NCBI RefSeq assembly: GCF_037414475.1
Contig: NZ_CP147913.1
Location: 4,710,001-4,774,000 of the forward strand
Reading direction: 5' to 3'
Origin: Myxococcus stipitatus
GTDB taxonomy: Bacteria; Myxococcota; Myxococcia; Myxococcales; Myxococcaceae
DNA length: 64,000 nt
The notes beneath the pieces were generated by a model, which made no database searches, was not told the origin of the DNA, and saw nothing but the letters and a program-made list of their open reading frames with translations. Shown in pieces: positions 11,927 through 21,504 of this stretch (position 1 is its first letter; each line of letters opens with the position of its first letter). The position numbers and the translations under genes were made by a program.

Positions 11927-14724
11927 AGGTGGACCTCCAGGGTGAGCGAGGCCGTCCTTGGCGACCCCGCGGTGAAATGTCTGGCCGGCACGAGGCTGGC
12001 GGGGGCGTTCGGGTCGAAGCGCGAGCTGTAGACGAACTCGCCATCCCTCCAGCGCGAGTCGAGGAGGTTCATCACCTCCAGCCGCAGGCCCAGCTCGCCT
12101 CGACGCACCGCCACGTCCACGTCGGTGAGGAACACCGTGCGGCTTCTCTCGTCGAAGGGCAGCGGGCGCGGGCCGATGAACGTCAGCCCCGTTCCGAGGG
12201 AGAGGGTGGTCTTCTCTCCACTCAGCCAGGACCACTCGAGCGGGCGCTCCCAGCCGAGCTCCGCTCTCGCGACGAGCGGGGCGAAGTAGGGGAGCATCGT
12301 GTCCGTGGCCTTCACGTAGGCGTGTGCCACGGTGCCACTCAGCGCGGCGACCAGTCCGGGGATGGGGCGCGTTTGAAGTGACGCGGTGAGCCCGGTGCGC
12401 AGTGTCTCGCCCGTGTACACAGTGGTGCCCACGGTGTGGTCGAAGAAGAAGTCGTTCTCGACTTGCGAGCCGAAGAGGCTGAGCTGGAGGGCCCAGTGCG
12501 CGCCGTCTCTCCTCGCGCCGAGCTCCGCGCCGTGGACGGAGACGAAGGGAGCCCGTTCTCCTTCGGAGAGGCTGCGTGCCTGGGGGGAGCGGAAGCCGTC
12601 GCCGTAGCTGGCGAAGAGGCGCCAGGTGTCGGGTTCGTCCGACAGGGCGTACTCGAGGCCGGCCTTGGCGCCCAGGTGCACGCCGAAGGCGCTGCGTGAG
12701 TAGCCTTGTCCGTCGTAGAAGCGCGGGTCTCGGAAGGCGAGGGCGTCGAAGACCTCCACACCCAGGCCGTCCGCGCGTCCTCCCAAGCGGAGGGACCAGC
12801 GGCCGAGCGACATCTGGCCTTCGCCCCAGCCCCAGACGTTGGTCTGGGTGAAGCGCGCGTCGACCTCGTCGGAGAAGAAGGTGCCGTCGGATTCCCGGTA
12901 GCGCCGCTGGGTCTGCTCGACGCCGTCGCGTCTCGCGCCGAGGCCGAGCTCCAGTGTCACCGGGCGGCCGAACGCCGTCACGCTCCGGCGATGCTCTGCT
13001 CGGGCTCCCAGCACCGTGGCGTCATGGGTCTGCTCGAGGCCATCGCCTCGCGGGTCGACTCGAAAGCCGGTGAAGTTGTTGCGCAGCCGGAGGTCGGAGA
13101 GGACGCCGAAGAGTTCGAGCTTCGTGCGCCCCTTGCCCGTGCGCGGGAGCTCCACTCCGAGCAGGAGTTGGTGGCGGGAGACCGTTCCTCCCTGGCGTGG
13201 CGCGGAGGCGGAGAAGAAGTCGCTGGTTCCCGCGAACAGGTTGTCCTCGCGCACCACTCCGGGGGAGTCGAAGCGCGTGACGTAACTGCCTCCGAGGGCT
13301 CGGACGGTGAAGCCGTCTCCGAGTTTCGTTATCACTTGTGCGAGGAGCGCGGCCCGGCCGTAGCCGCGCTGGGCTCCGAAGCCCTTGCCCTCGCCCAGCT
13401 CCACGGCGGCGAAGGTTCCGGGCTCGTCTCCGGGGCGGACCGTCGCCACGAGCCGACGCTGGCGATACTGGCCGAGAGTTCCCGCGATGTGGACGCCTTG
13501 CTCGTTGACGCCCAGGTCCAGGCGCATCGTTCCGGCCACCGCGAAGTCTCCCTGTGCCGCTCGGTAGGAGCCCTCGGTGACTTCGATGGACTGGACGACC
13601 TCGGGGATGACGAAGTTGAGGTCCGCGTAGCCCAACGCGTGGATGTGGCTCACTTCGTTGACCGGTAGCCCCGCGACGTCGAGCTCCACGTCCTGGCCGT
13701 GCAGTGCATCGAAGCCACGGAGGAAGAGCTGGTGGGCCTTGCCCTCGCCGCTGTGTTGCGAGGCGACGAGTCCGGGGACTGCTCGCAGCAGGTCTACAGC
13801 ACCGCTGCGCGGCGCGGCGTCCAGGATGTCTCGGCCGAGTGTGACCTCGGAGGCGCTTCTCGCGGTCCTTGTGCCTCGGACGACTGTTCCACCGGTGGAC
13901 TGTGAGGTGGATTCCGGGGAGTCCGCTTCGGGCGTGACTGATGCGGTCGAGGCCTCGGGGTGGGTTGCTTCTTGGGGGACTGATTGCGTGGGGCCGGGCA
14001 CTGCGGACGCCGTGAGGCTCGATGGCGTCTGCTGCGCTGGTTGAGAGGTCGGGGCTTCGCCCGTCGAGTGGATGGGCGTGGGTGCTGAAGCGCTGCGAGA
14101 GTGCTCCGGGGGCCTCTGGGTTTCTTGTGGAGAAGTGGGGGCTTCGCCTGTCGAGGCGATGGGGGCGTGCGCGGATGCTGTTCCGGAGCGAGCGTGCTCC
14201 GAGGTCCTCTGTGCTTCTTGTGGAGATGTTGAGGCTTCGCCCATTGCGTTGATGGACGTAGGCGCAAAGACGGATGCCGAGTTGGTGCGCGCGGGCTCCG
14301 ATATCCTCTGCGCTTCTTGTGGAGAAGTTGGGGCCTCGCCCGTCGAGGCGATGAGCGCGTGCACGGATGCGGATGCCGAGTGGTTGCGCGTGGGCTCCGC
14401 CGGCCTCTGTGCTTCTTGTGGAAAAGTTGGGGCTTCGCCCGTCGGACCAGTGGACGTGAATGCTGACTCCCGCCGTGAGTCCTGTGCAGCTCTTGGCGCT
14501 GCTTCGGAAGCCTCAGCCCCAGCTGCAGATGTCCGTTGCGCGTCTTGCGTGGGGAGCCGACTCGCGGGCGCCTCTCTCAATGCGGTTGCTTCGGTGCTCG
14601 TGGCGTTGGTGACTGTCGGCGCGACCCGTGGATGCACGACGGCGTCTTGCGCGACAGCGCGGACGGGGAGGCCCGCGACGAGGAAACATGTCGACACCAC
14701 TGCGAAGAAGGCACGTACGTGCAT
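11923..14724 (-). CDS. TonB-dependent outer-membrane receptor with repeat-rich linker
   Basis: The 933-aa product has a signal peptide (MHVRAFFAVVSTCFLVAGL), a Pro/Ser/Thr/Glu-rich linker holding five near-copies of TGEAPTSPQEAQR, a plug domain from about residue 290 (ILDAAPRSGAVDLLRAVPGL, LFLRGFDALHGQDVELDVAG) and a beta-barrel to the end. Such receptors take up iron complexes, other metals, cobalamin or sugars using TonB energy. The protein is longer than the usual 650-800 aa because of the linker. The start at 14724 is chosen for its signal peptide, although no strong ribosome-binding site is visible. Two lipoprotein genes are coupled downstream. The substrate is not shown by sequence; the His-rich neighbours hint at a metal. 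Confidence 0.93.
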   Translation of the reverse strand: MHVRAFFAVVSTCFLVAGLPVRAVAQDAVVHPRVAPTVTNATSTEATALREAPASRLPTQDAQRTSAAGAEASEAAPRAAQDSRRESAFTSTGPTGEAPTFPQEAQRPAEPTRNHSASASVHALIASTGEAPTSPQEAQRISEPARTNSASVFAPTSINAMGEASTSPQEAQRTSEHARSGTASAHAPIASTGEAPTSPQETQRPPEHSRSASAPTPIHSTGEAPTSQPAQQTPSSLTASAVPGPTQSVPQEATHPEASTASVTPEADSPESTSQSTGGTVVRGTRTARSASEVTLGRDILDAAPRSGAVDLLRAVPGLVASQHSGEGKAHQLFLRGFDALHGQDVELDVAGLPVNEVSHIHALGYADLNFVIPEVVQSIEVTEGSYRAAQGDFAVAGTMRLDLGVNEQGVHIAGTLGQYRQRRLVATVRPGDEPGTFAAVELGEGKGFGAQRGYGRAALLAQVITKLGDGFTVRALGGSYVTRFDSPGVVREDNLFAGTSDFFSASAPRQGGTVSRHQLLLGVELPRTGKGRTKLELFGVLSDLRLRNNFTGFRVDPRGDGLEQTHDATVLGARAEHRRSVTAFGRPVTLELGLGARRDGVEQTQRRYRESDGTFFSDEVDARFTQTNVWGWGEGQMSLGRWSLRLGGRADGLGVEVFDALAFRDPRFYDGQGYSRSAFGVHLGAKAGLEYALSDEPDTWRLFASYGDGFRSPQARSLSEGERAPFVSVHGAELGARRDGAHWALQLSLFGSQVENDFFFDHTVGTTVYTGETLRTGLTASLQTRPIPGLVAALSGTVAHAYVKATDTMLPYFAPLVARAELGWERPLEWSWLSGEKTTLSLGTGLTFIGPRPLPFDERSRTVFLTDVDVAVRRGELGLRLEVMNLLDSRWRDGEFVYSSRFDPNAPASLVPARHFTAGSPRTASLTLEVHL
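14044..14442 (-). repeat. five tandem repeats in receptor linker
   Basis: Within the receptor gene, units of about 87-99 bp repeat five times and encode TGEAPTFPQEAQR-like blocks spaced 29-33 residues apart. The copies differ by several substitutions, so the array is not recent. It probably makes a flexible or extended periplasmic linker. Confidence 0.85.
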
Positions 14725-14929
14725 GAATGCACCCACGGCGCGACTGTTTCCGTCCGGGCCCTCGTGCACGCATTCCTCGCGTGACACCTCTGGCTCGAGG
14801 TCGTGAAACGTCCGCCGTCTCGGATGAGAAGCGACGACGCGCAAGTCACAGTCGCCCACCATGCCGAGCCGGCATGCAGACCTCCTGCGCTCACGTGTGA
14901 AGGATTCGGATGCTGCTCGCGCCGCCTGA

Positions 14930-15334
14930 CTACGGGCCTTGCGGCATCGCCGTCAGTCGCGGCGCGGTGCCCGGCGCTCGAGTCGGACCTCGCGTGGCCT
15001 CGGCGACCCACGAGACCCAGGACACGCTGGGCACGTGGACCATCACCCACGTCGTCGCCAACGCGCTCAGGTGCTCCACCGAGCCCGTCAGGTGCTTGTG
15101 CCCATCCGGGCCGTGACCCTCCGGACGCTTCCCACCACTCTCGCGAACTGGCTCCGGCGCCAGTCCATCGGCGCTCTCCGCTCGAGCCCCGTGGCTGTGC
15201 GCCTTGCCGCCATGGCTGTGCACGTGCCCCGCGTGCCCCACCACCGCATGGAACACCGGCGCGACGGCAAGCCCGTACACCAGGACCATCAGGCCCAGGC
15301 TCGCGAGGTCTCGTCGGTCGTGCGGATTCAGCAA
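14930..15334 (-). CDS. His-rich small membrane protein
   Basis: The product, about 134 aa, has a membrane segment (LASLGLMVLVYGLAVAPVFH) followed by a histidine-rich loop (HAVVGHAGHVHSHGGKAHSH, then EGHGPDGHKH) and a weaker second hydrophobic stretch (LATTWVMVHVPSVSWVSW). The layout resembles DUF2946-type proteins found near metal genes, but the match is loose. It lies upstream of the TonB receptor on the same strand, 205 bp away. The start is uncertain: the frame opens with TTG at 15334, and an ATG at 15289 is an alternative. A role in metal binding is inferred from the histidines. Confidence 0.6.
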   Translation of the reverse strand: MLNPHDRRDLASLGLMVLVYGLAVAPVFHAVVGHAGHVHSHGGKAHSHGARAESADGLAPEPVRESGGKRPEGHGPDGHKHLTGSVEHLSALATTWVMVHVPSVSWVSWVAEATRGPTRAPGTAPRLTAMPQGP

Positions 15335-15864
15335 GGTCGGGAGAGGGGGAGGGGAGGCCGCCTCCTACCCGGCTTCCCCCTCGCGTGCAAGGCAGCCTCC
15401 GATGCCGCGCACCTGTACCGTCGCTCAATGAATGGCGCGTGCTCGCGGTCTCTCATGCGCTCCTCGGCAAGTGCATCGCTGCTCCCGATGGCGCACTCGA
15501 CACCGTGCACTCCTCCGCGCGGTGAGCCCTCGGGTCCCCGTCACTTCGCTTGCGGCGATTGTTGCGCCATGCCTCGTTCATCGAACCGCGCGGCTCCATC
15601 ACTCGTGCGGTTCAACCACCCCTCTGAACGAACCTGTTCCGAGAACGAGAACCGTGATGGCGGAACGGCTCGTCCAGGCCTCGCCCCCTGAGTCCACCCG
15701 GCCTCTCCGTCTTGCCCTCCAGGACGGAAACACCGCATTCCGCCGGTCACTCCCCCACACCGTCGTCCTCCAACTCCCACTCCAGGACGTACACCCTGTG
15801 GTCCGTTTGACGCGGCGCATTGATTCCCGTGTCACACGGGACAAACCGTCATTACAATCCACGT
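15335..15864. other. intergenic region, nothing clear
   Basis: This 530-bp stretch separates the His-rich membrane gene from glpD; the two are divergent, so it should hold both promoters. I see no convincing gene on either strand; the frames that stay open have low-complexity Arg/Pro/Ser products with no ribosome-binding site. I checked the left-going leader for a cobalamin riboswitch and did not find its conserved boxes. Confidence 0.6.
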
Positions 15865-17559
15865 GTGCGTTCTGAATCCGCAGCGCTTCGCCAGCTCCCC
15901 GCAGAAGGGCACGTCCCACCCACGAAGCCCCGCTCCGAGCGGCTCAAGGCCCTGGCCTCCGAGGAATTCGACGTCCTCATCATCGGCGGCGGTGTCACCG
16001 GCGCCGGCTCCGCGCGAGACGCCACCCTGCGCGGGCTCAAGGTCGCCCTCGTCGAACGCGAAGACTTCGCCAGCGGCACCTCCAGCCGCTCCTCCCGCCT
16101 CATCCACGGAGGTCTGCGCTACCTCGAACACGGCCACCTCGGCCTCGTCTTCGAATCCAGCATCGAGCGCCGACGCCTGTTGAAGCTCGCCCCGCACCTG
16201 GTGCGCCCGCTGGCCTTCGTCTGGCCCGTCTACGCCGGCGCCCGCGTCCCCCGCTGGAAGCTCAACGCGGGCCTCATGCTCTACGACGCCCTCTCCCTCT
16301 TCCGGAACGTGAGGGGCTACAAGCGCCTCAACCGCAAGCAGCTGCACGAGGCCGAGCCCCACCTGCGCACCGAGGCCCTCAAGGGCGGCGCCCGCTACTA
16401 CGACGCGGCCACCGATGACGCGCGCCTCACCCTGGCCAACGCCATCGGCGCCGCCGAGTCCGGCGCCACCGTGCTCAACCACGCCTCCGTGCGACAGCTC
16501 ACCGTCGTCGACGGACACGCCCGCGGCGCCATCGTGGTGGACCACCTCACCGGCCAGCAAATCCAGGTCCGCGCCCGCGTCATCGTCAACGCCACCGGCC
16601 CGTGGAGCGATGAGATTCGCAAGCTCGACTCGCCCGATGGCACCGCTCACGCCGTGCGCGGCAGCAAGGGTGTCCACATCGCCGTCCCTCGCGAGCGCCT
16701 GGGCAATCGCGACGCCCTCACGCTGCTGTCTCCCAAGGACGGACGCGTCATGTTCGTCCTCCCCGCGGACCACTTCACCATCATCGGCACCACGGAGACC
16801 TCCACCCGCGCCCACCCCGCGGAGGTCCGCGCCAGCGAGTCCGACGTCACCTACCTCCTCGAGTCCGCCAACGCCTTCTTCCCCGACGCCCACCTCACCC
16901 GCGATGACGTGGTGAGCGCCTGGGCCGGCATCCGCCCCCTCGCCGCCAGCGGGTACCACGGACACGCCGATGCGGGCAGCGCGAGCCGCGAACACCACAT
17001 CGACATCAGCCCCACCGGCGTGCTCGCCATCAGCGGCGGAAAGCTCACCACCTACCGCGTCATGGCTCGCGATGTCGTGAACGCCGTGGAGCGGCAGCTG
17101 GGCCAGGCCCGTCACAAGTCCGCCACCGAGTCGCGCCCCCTCCCCGGTGGAGACATCCCCGACCTGGAGGCCGAGCTCGCCGCCGCGCGTGAGACCGTGG
17201 GAGACGCCGACACCGCCACCCACTTCGTGCGGGCCTACGGCAGCCGCTGGCGTCAGGTCTGGGCCCTCACGCGAGAGGAGCCAGCGCTCGCGCAGCCGCT
17301 CGCCGAGGGGCTGCCGTACCGCGTCGCCGAGGCCGTGTGGGGCGTCACCCACGAGTTCGTCCACTCGCTCTCGGACCTGCTCATCCGCCGCCTCAAGCTG
17401 GCCTTCGAGACCCGAGACTTGGGGCAGGGCGCGGCCCAGGTGGCGGCCAGCGTCATGGCTCCTCGCCTGGGGTGGGATGCGGGGGAGACGCAGCGGCAGC
17501 TCGACCTGTATGCCGCTGACGCCCTGCGTATCTTCGGCGTCGACTCCACCGAGGCGTGA
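15865..17559 (+). CDS. glpD: aerobic glycerol-3-phosphate dehydrogenase
   Basis: The 564-aa flavoprotein oxidises glycerol-3-phosphate to dihydroxyacetone phosphate and passes electrons to the quinone pool at the inner membrane. The FAD-binding motif is VLIIGGGVTGAGSARDATLR near the N-terminus, followed by the GlpD signature ASGTSSRSSRLIHGGLRYLE. The C-terminal part has AISGGKLTTYRVMARDVV and the GlpD cap domain. The GTG at 15865 is chosen because the longer TTG frame adds non-conserved residues. No glpK or glpF lies nearby, so it is a stand-alone gene. Confidence 0.94.
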   Translation: MRSESAALRQLPAEGHVPPTKPRSERLKALASEEFDVLIIGGGVTGAGSARDATLRGLKVALVEREDFASGTSSRSSRLIHGGLRYLEHGHLGLVFESSIERRRLLKLAPHLVRPLAFVWPVYAGARVPRWKLNAGLMLYDALSLFRNVRGYKRLNRKQLHEAEPHLRTEALKGGARYYDAATDDARLTLANAIGAAESGATVLNHASVRQLTVVDGHARGAIVVDHLTGQQIQVRARVIVNATGPWSDEIRKLDSPDGTAHAVRGSKGVHIAVPRERLGNRDALTLLSPKDGRVMFVLPADHFTIIGTTETSTRAHPAEVRASESDVTYLLESANAFFPDAHLTRDDVVSAWAGIRPLAASGYHGHADAGSASREHHIDISPTGVLAISGGKLTTYRVMARDVVNAVERQLGQARHKSATESRPLPGGDIPDLEAELAAARETVGDADTATHFVRAYGSRWRQVWALTREEPALAQPLAEGLPYRVAEAVWGVTHEFVHSLSDLLIRRLKLAFETRDLGQGAAQVAASVMAPRLGWDAGETQRQLDLYAADALRIFGVDSTEA

Positions 17560-17786
17560 GGGGCTCGCCCTTCCGGCCCCTCCGTCCTCCTGTGTACGCC
17601 TGGGAGTCTCAGCCCCTGAGAGAGTCGTTTGCCGCCCGACAGCCTCGCGAGCGGCCGTCCTACCCGCGTGATTAACTTGGACGTGGGGAACGGGAATCGA
17701 TGTCTCCCCGTTCACACCGGCCGTTGAAGCCACGCCGGAGCTCGCGACTACCTACCCGTTGGCCGGGGCGTTCAAGGAGAGAAACG

Positions 17787-19580
17787 ATGAAGCGTTGGGT
17801 CTGGCTGGGGGTGCTCGGAGGGGTGATGGCATGTACCAAGGTGCCAGGCAACAAGCCCGTCGAGCCCGAGAACGTCTGCCCTGGGACGGAGGAGTACTCG
17901 CTGGCGAATCCTCCTCAATCCCAGAAGTCGCAGCCCTTGGAGGACGGCACGGAGTCGGTGCTCATCACCTTCCGCCCGCGCGGAGCCGTCAGCGCCAAGG
18001 CCAGCGTGGAGGCCTTCGCCGACGAAGCCAGCCGCGCGGGAGCCGAGGTGAAACATCGCTTCTCCAACATCAACGCCGTCGCCGCGCGTGTGACTCCCGC
18101 GGCCCGCGAAGCGCTCTCCAAACACCCGGACGTGCTGCGCGTGGAGCCCGACCGTCCCGTGCACGCGTTCTCGATGCCGATGAGCGTGCTGCCCTCGCTG
18201 GTGTCCGGCGTGTCGGCCAACACGACGGGCTCCCCGGGTGAATACACCGAGGGCCTGCGGCGGATTCAGGCGCCCATCGTCTGGGATGCGAACAACGACG
18301 GCGTGCTCGACGCCAACGCGCCGACGGGGTCGAACATCACGGTCTGCGTCATCGACAGCGGATGGGACAACCGTCACCCCGAGCTCGCCGCGGCGTATGC
18401 CGGGGGCCGGGACTTCCTCGACAACGATGACGAGCCGCTGGACCAATCCGAGGAGAACGGCGTCGTCACCTGGGGCGGCGGCCACGGTACACACACGGCG
18501 GCCACCATCGCGGCGCAGCTGGGCGCGGGCGCGCACGTGCGTCCTGGCGAGGACCCCAATGGTGTCGTGGGCGTGGCGCCCACCGTGAAGCTGCTGATTG
18601 CCCGGGTGCTGAACACCAACGGCGATGGCAGCACGTCCGCCGTCATCGCGGCCATGGACTGGTGCATCACCCACAAGGCGAACATCGTCTCGCTGTCGCT
18701 GGGTTCGTCGGAGCCCTCGGAGGCGGAGAAGCTGGCCTTCACGCGGGCACACGACGCGGGCATCCTGGCCGTCGCGGCCACGGGCAATCGCGGCACCGGG
18801 AACCCCTCCTATCCCGCGGCCTATGACACGGTGATTGGCGTGGGCGCGGTGGACTTCAATGGCGAGTGGGCGCCCTTCTCGCAGTACGGCGAGTTCGTGA
18901 AGCTGGTGGCGCCGGGCGTGGGCGTGCTGAGCGCGACCATCGTGGGCGGCGCTCCCTACGCGGACATCCAGTCCGACGGCACGCGCATCCCCTCCGAGCC
19001 GCTGGAGTACACCGGCGTCGGGACCTACACGGGGAAGCTGGTGAGCTGTGGCCTGGGAGAGCGCGTCGCCTCGTGTGGCGAGGGCGCGACGTGTGACGGC
19101 TTCGTCGCGCTGGTGGACCGGGGCGGCGGCATCCTGTTCCAGGAGAAGGCGCTCAACGCCATCCGCGCCGGAGCCAAGGCCATCATCATCGGCAACAACG
19201 TCGCCGACGAAGGGGCGGGCAACTTCACGCTCACCGACCCCGCCGACTACTGGGTGCCGACGACGTCCGTCACGCTCGCGTCCGCCAGGACCTTCAAGGG
19301 GCTGGTGGGCCAGACGGTGACGGTGGACGTCACGGGCCTGGACTACATGCGCCAGTCGGGCACCTCCATGGCCACGCCTCACGTGGCGGGTGTCGCCGCG
19401 TTGGTGTGGAGCGCATGCCCCACGCTCACCCACGACCAGGTGCGCGACGTGCTGCTGGCGACCGCGGAGGACCGCGGCGACCAGGGCCGGGATGATCGCT
19501 ACGGCTACGGGTTGGTGCAGGCCAAGCGGGCCGTGGACCGGGCCCTGCAGGACTGCCCGCCGGCGCCGCCCGCGCCCTGA
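17787..19580 (+). CDS. S8 subtilisin-like serine protease, lipoprotein with PA domain
   Basis: The 597-aa product has a lipoprotein signal (lipobox VMAC), an inhibitor-I9-like propeptide (about residues 40-130) and a subtilase domain with the full triad: Asp190 (VIDSGWDN), His233 (GGGHGTHTA) and Ser527 (SGTSMATPHVAG). A protease-associated (PA) domain is inserted between His and Ser (FVALVDRGGGILFQEKALNA, AGAKAIIIGNN). AAGGAGA just upstream fixes the start. It is probably a secreted, lipid-anchored protease fit for a predatory bacterium. A terminator hairpin follows the stop. Confidence 0.94.
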   Translation: MKRWVWLGVLGGVMACTKVPGNKPVEPENVCPGTEEYSLANPPQSQKSQPLEDGTESVLITFRPRGAVSAKASVEAFADEASRAGAEVKHRFSNINAVAARVTPAAREALSKHPDVLRVEPDRPVHAFSMPMSVLPSLVSGVSANTTGSPGEYTEGLRRIQAPIVWDANNDGVLDANAPTGSNITVCVIDSGWDNRHPELAAAYAGGRDFLDNDDEPLDQSEENGVVTWGGGHGTHTAATIAAQLGAGAHVRPGEDPNGVVGVAPTVKLLIARVLNTNGDGSTSAVIAAMDWCITHKANIVSLSLGSSEPSEAEKLAFTRAHDAGILAVAATGNRGTGNPSYPAAYDTVIGVGAVDFNGEWAPFSQYGEFVKLVAPGVGVLSATIVGGAPYADIQSDGTRIPSEPLEYTGVGTYTGKLVSCGLGERVASCGEGATCDGFVALVDRGGGILFQEKALNAIRAGAKAIIIGNNVADEGAGNFTLTDPADYWVPTTSVTLASARTFKGLVGQTVTVDVTGLDYMRQSGTSMATPHVAGVAALVWSACPTLTHDQVRDVLLATAEDRGDQGRDDRYGYGLVQAKRAVDRALQDCPPAPPAP

Positions 19581-19587
19581 GCCTCGG

Positions 19588-19618
19588 GGTGGGCGCGAGC
19601 CGTCTCGCGCTCACCTTT
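19588..19618 (+). terminator. terminator after S8 protease
   Basis: GGTGGGCGCGAG pairs with CTCGCGCTCACC (one G-T pair) around a CCGT loop, followed by TTT. It starts 8 bp after the protease stop codon. The short T-run makes it a moderate Rho-independent terminator. Confidence 0.7.
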
Positions 19619-19828
19619 GGCCCCCTCGAATCGAGGCCGCTCCCAGCACCGGGTGGGGTGAGACTCCTTCCGGTGCGTCCGGAGGCGTCGCTCGGGACAC
19701 ATCTTCGTCACAGCCGGACTGTTTGAACCCCCCAGGTTACACCCCAGCCGTACAGGTTCTGTCTGACCCAGTCACAAGGGTGGGGGGCAACCTTGTTGGC
19801 GGACTCGCGGAGTTGGTATGAGCAGGTC

Positions 19829-21097
19829 ATGTCTGCCCATTCCGCTCGTGCGGGTGCCGCGCCTTCCGCGGTGCATGCTCCCCGTTTGCACGGGCACCTC
19901 CCGGTGCTCGATGGAGTCCGGGGGCTCGCGGTCCTCCTGGTCGTCTTCTTCCACACCACGCACTTGAGCGACCAGAGCGCGCTGGGGCGCGCGACGTGGT
20001 GGCTGGCGGGCGCGGGGTGGACGGGCGTGGACCTGTTCTTCGTCCTCTCCGGCTTCCTCATCACCGGCATCCTGTGGGAGGCGAAGGGGCAAACGTATTA
20101 CTTCCGTAACTTCTATGCGCGACGCCTCCTGCGCATCTTCCCGCTGTACTACGCGACGCTGGCTGTCTCGTTCCTGGTGCTGCCCCACCTGGCGGGGCGG
20201 CTGAACCTGGACGAGCGCATCACCACCGACGGCGCGGTCTGGTACCTGCTCTACCTCTCCAACTTCTACCAACTCTGGGTGGACACCACGCACCCCATCC
20301 TGGGCGTGGTGTGGTCGCTGGCCATTGAAGAGCAGTTCTACATCGTCTGGCCGTTCCTCATCGCCGCCGTCTCCTACAAGGGGGCCATCCGCTTGTGCCT
20401 GGGCACCATCGCCATGGCGGTGCTGGTGCGCGTGGGCCTGACGCTCTTTGGCGCCAGCGAGGAGAGCACCTACGTGGTGACGCTGTGCCGCGTGGACTCG
20501 CTCGCGCTGGGCGCGCTCTTGTCGTTGGTGATGCGCCACCCGGAGGGCCTGGGGCTCTCCGCCTTCCCGTGGATGCGCTGGGCGCCGCTCCTGGCGCTGC
20601 CCATCGTCGTGGCGGCCATCGCGCTGCCCGTGGGGCCGGCCTTCAAGACGGTGGTGCGCACGGGCGGCTACACCGCGGTGGGCATCCTCTACACGTTGCT
20701 CGTCTACCGGGTGGTCACCGCGAAGCCGGGCAGCATCCTGAACCGCGTCTTCTCCAACCGGATGCTGCTGACGTACGGCAAGTACAGCTATGCGATTTAT
20801 CTGGTGCACTCGCCGCTGGACGCCATCCTCCGGCGCACCGTGCTGAAGACGCCTTTCCCGCAAGTTGCGGGCTCCGACTTCCCCATGCAGCTGCTCTTCT
20901 ACGCGGTGGCCCTGGTGCTCTCGCTGGGGCTCGCGCTGGTGAGCTGGAACGTCTTCGAGAAGCACTTCCTGAAGCTCAAGGACTTCTTCCCGTACAGTCC
21001 GCCGGCCACGGCCTCCGCGCCGGCGGCTTCGCTGCCCGCGGCGGCGGAAGGCCTCTCCGCTCCAACGAAGGCCCCGCCCATCAGCCGCGTTGGATGA
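19829..21097 (+). CDS. acyltransferase 3 family membrane protein
   Basis: The 422-aa product is a polytopic inner-membrane acyltransferase (family AT3), which moves acyl groups onto carbohydrates such as O-antigen or exopolysaccharide. The N-terminal signature PVLDGVRGLAVLLVVFFHTT carries the catalytic His, and GVDLFFVLSGFLITGILW follows. Around ten hydrophobic segments run to KYSYAIYLVHSPL near the C-terminus. The ATG at 19829 is chosen; a longer TTG frame adds 12 residues. Its last 17 bp overlap the end of the opposing gene. The acceptor sugar is unknown. Confidence 0.92.
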   Translation: MSAHSARAGAAPSAVHAPRLHGHLPVLDGVRGLAVLLVVFFHTTHLSDQSALGRATWWLAGAGWTGVDLFFVLSGFLITGILWEAKGQTYYFRNFYARRLLRIFPLYYATLAVSFLVLPHLAGRLNLDERITTDGAVWYLLYLSNFYQLWVDTTHPILGVVWSLAIEEQFYIVWPFLIAAVSYKGAIRLCLGTIAMAVLVRVGLTLFGASEESTYVVTLCRVDSLALGALLSLVMRHPEGLGLSAFPWMRWAPLLALPIVVAAIALPVGPAFKTVVRTGGYTAVGILYTLLVYRVVTAKPGSILNRVFSNRMLLTYGKYSYAIYLVHSPLDAILRRTVLKTPFPQVAGSDFPMQLLFYAVALVLSLGLALVSWNVFEKHFLKLKDFFPYSPPATASAPAASLPAAAEGLSAPTKAPPISRVG

Positions 21098-21371
21098 GCG
21101 CCTTCGCCACGCGCAGCGCCCAGGCCTCGGCGGAGTCCAGCTCCGCCCGAGCGCTCGCGTAGCGGTCCAGGCTGTCCTCGGAGTCGTCCCGCGTGAGGAT
21201 GGCGTCGTGCAGCTCGCGCTGGGCCCGGCTCAGCCACAGACTCGCCTGGAGCCGAAGCTTGGCGGCGTCGTGTGGGTTCCTCAGCGACTGTCCAGGGGAC
21301 AGCAGCTCGTGCTCCTCGGGATACAGCACCGTCAACTTGTTGTAACCGGTATGCTCAAGTGTCGTAGTCAT
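21081..21371 (-). CDS. hypothetical helical protein
   Basis: The 96-aa product is not one I recognise. After MTTTLEHTGYNKLTVLYPEE it is strongly helical (AAKLRLQASLWLSRAQRELH, then LDRYASARAELDSAEAW). There is no signal peptide. It is convergent with, and overlaps by 17 bp, the acyltransferase gene, which is unusual spacing but both reading frames look coding. Confidence 0.7.
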   Translation of the reverse strand: MTTTLEHTGYNKLTVLYPEEHELLSPGQSLRNPHDAAKLRLQASLWLSRAQRELHDAILTRDDSEDSLDRYASARAELDSAEAWALRVAKALIQRG

Positions 21372-21504
21372 GGTTTGAGAATGTGAACCATGCACCGAGC
21401 AGGCACCTGTCCGAACGGGCAATCGTCTGTCGTGTTCCGAGCAGGAGGCGGGCCCGCAGCGAGCACTGCTGGACTGCGGGCTGCCTCCGCCCCCGTGACT
21501 GGCT

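Noticed and set aside
14725..15864. Cobalamin riboswitch upstream of the TonB receptor or the His-rich gene
   Set aside because: The conserved boxes of that riboswitch were not found on the minus strand; only loose purine-rich similarity is present.
15832..17733. A 633-aa open frame on the minus strand opposite glpD
   Set aside because: It is the mirror of a well-conserved glpD gene; such frames arise from G/C third-position bias and the product is Gly/Val/Glu-rich without domains.
17772..19433. A 553-aa minus-strand frame opposite the S8 protease
   Set aside because: The protease has its full catalytic triad on the plus strand; the antisense product is His/Arg-rich with no recognisable domain.
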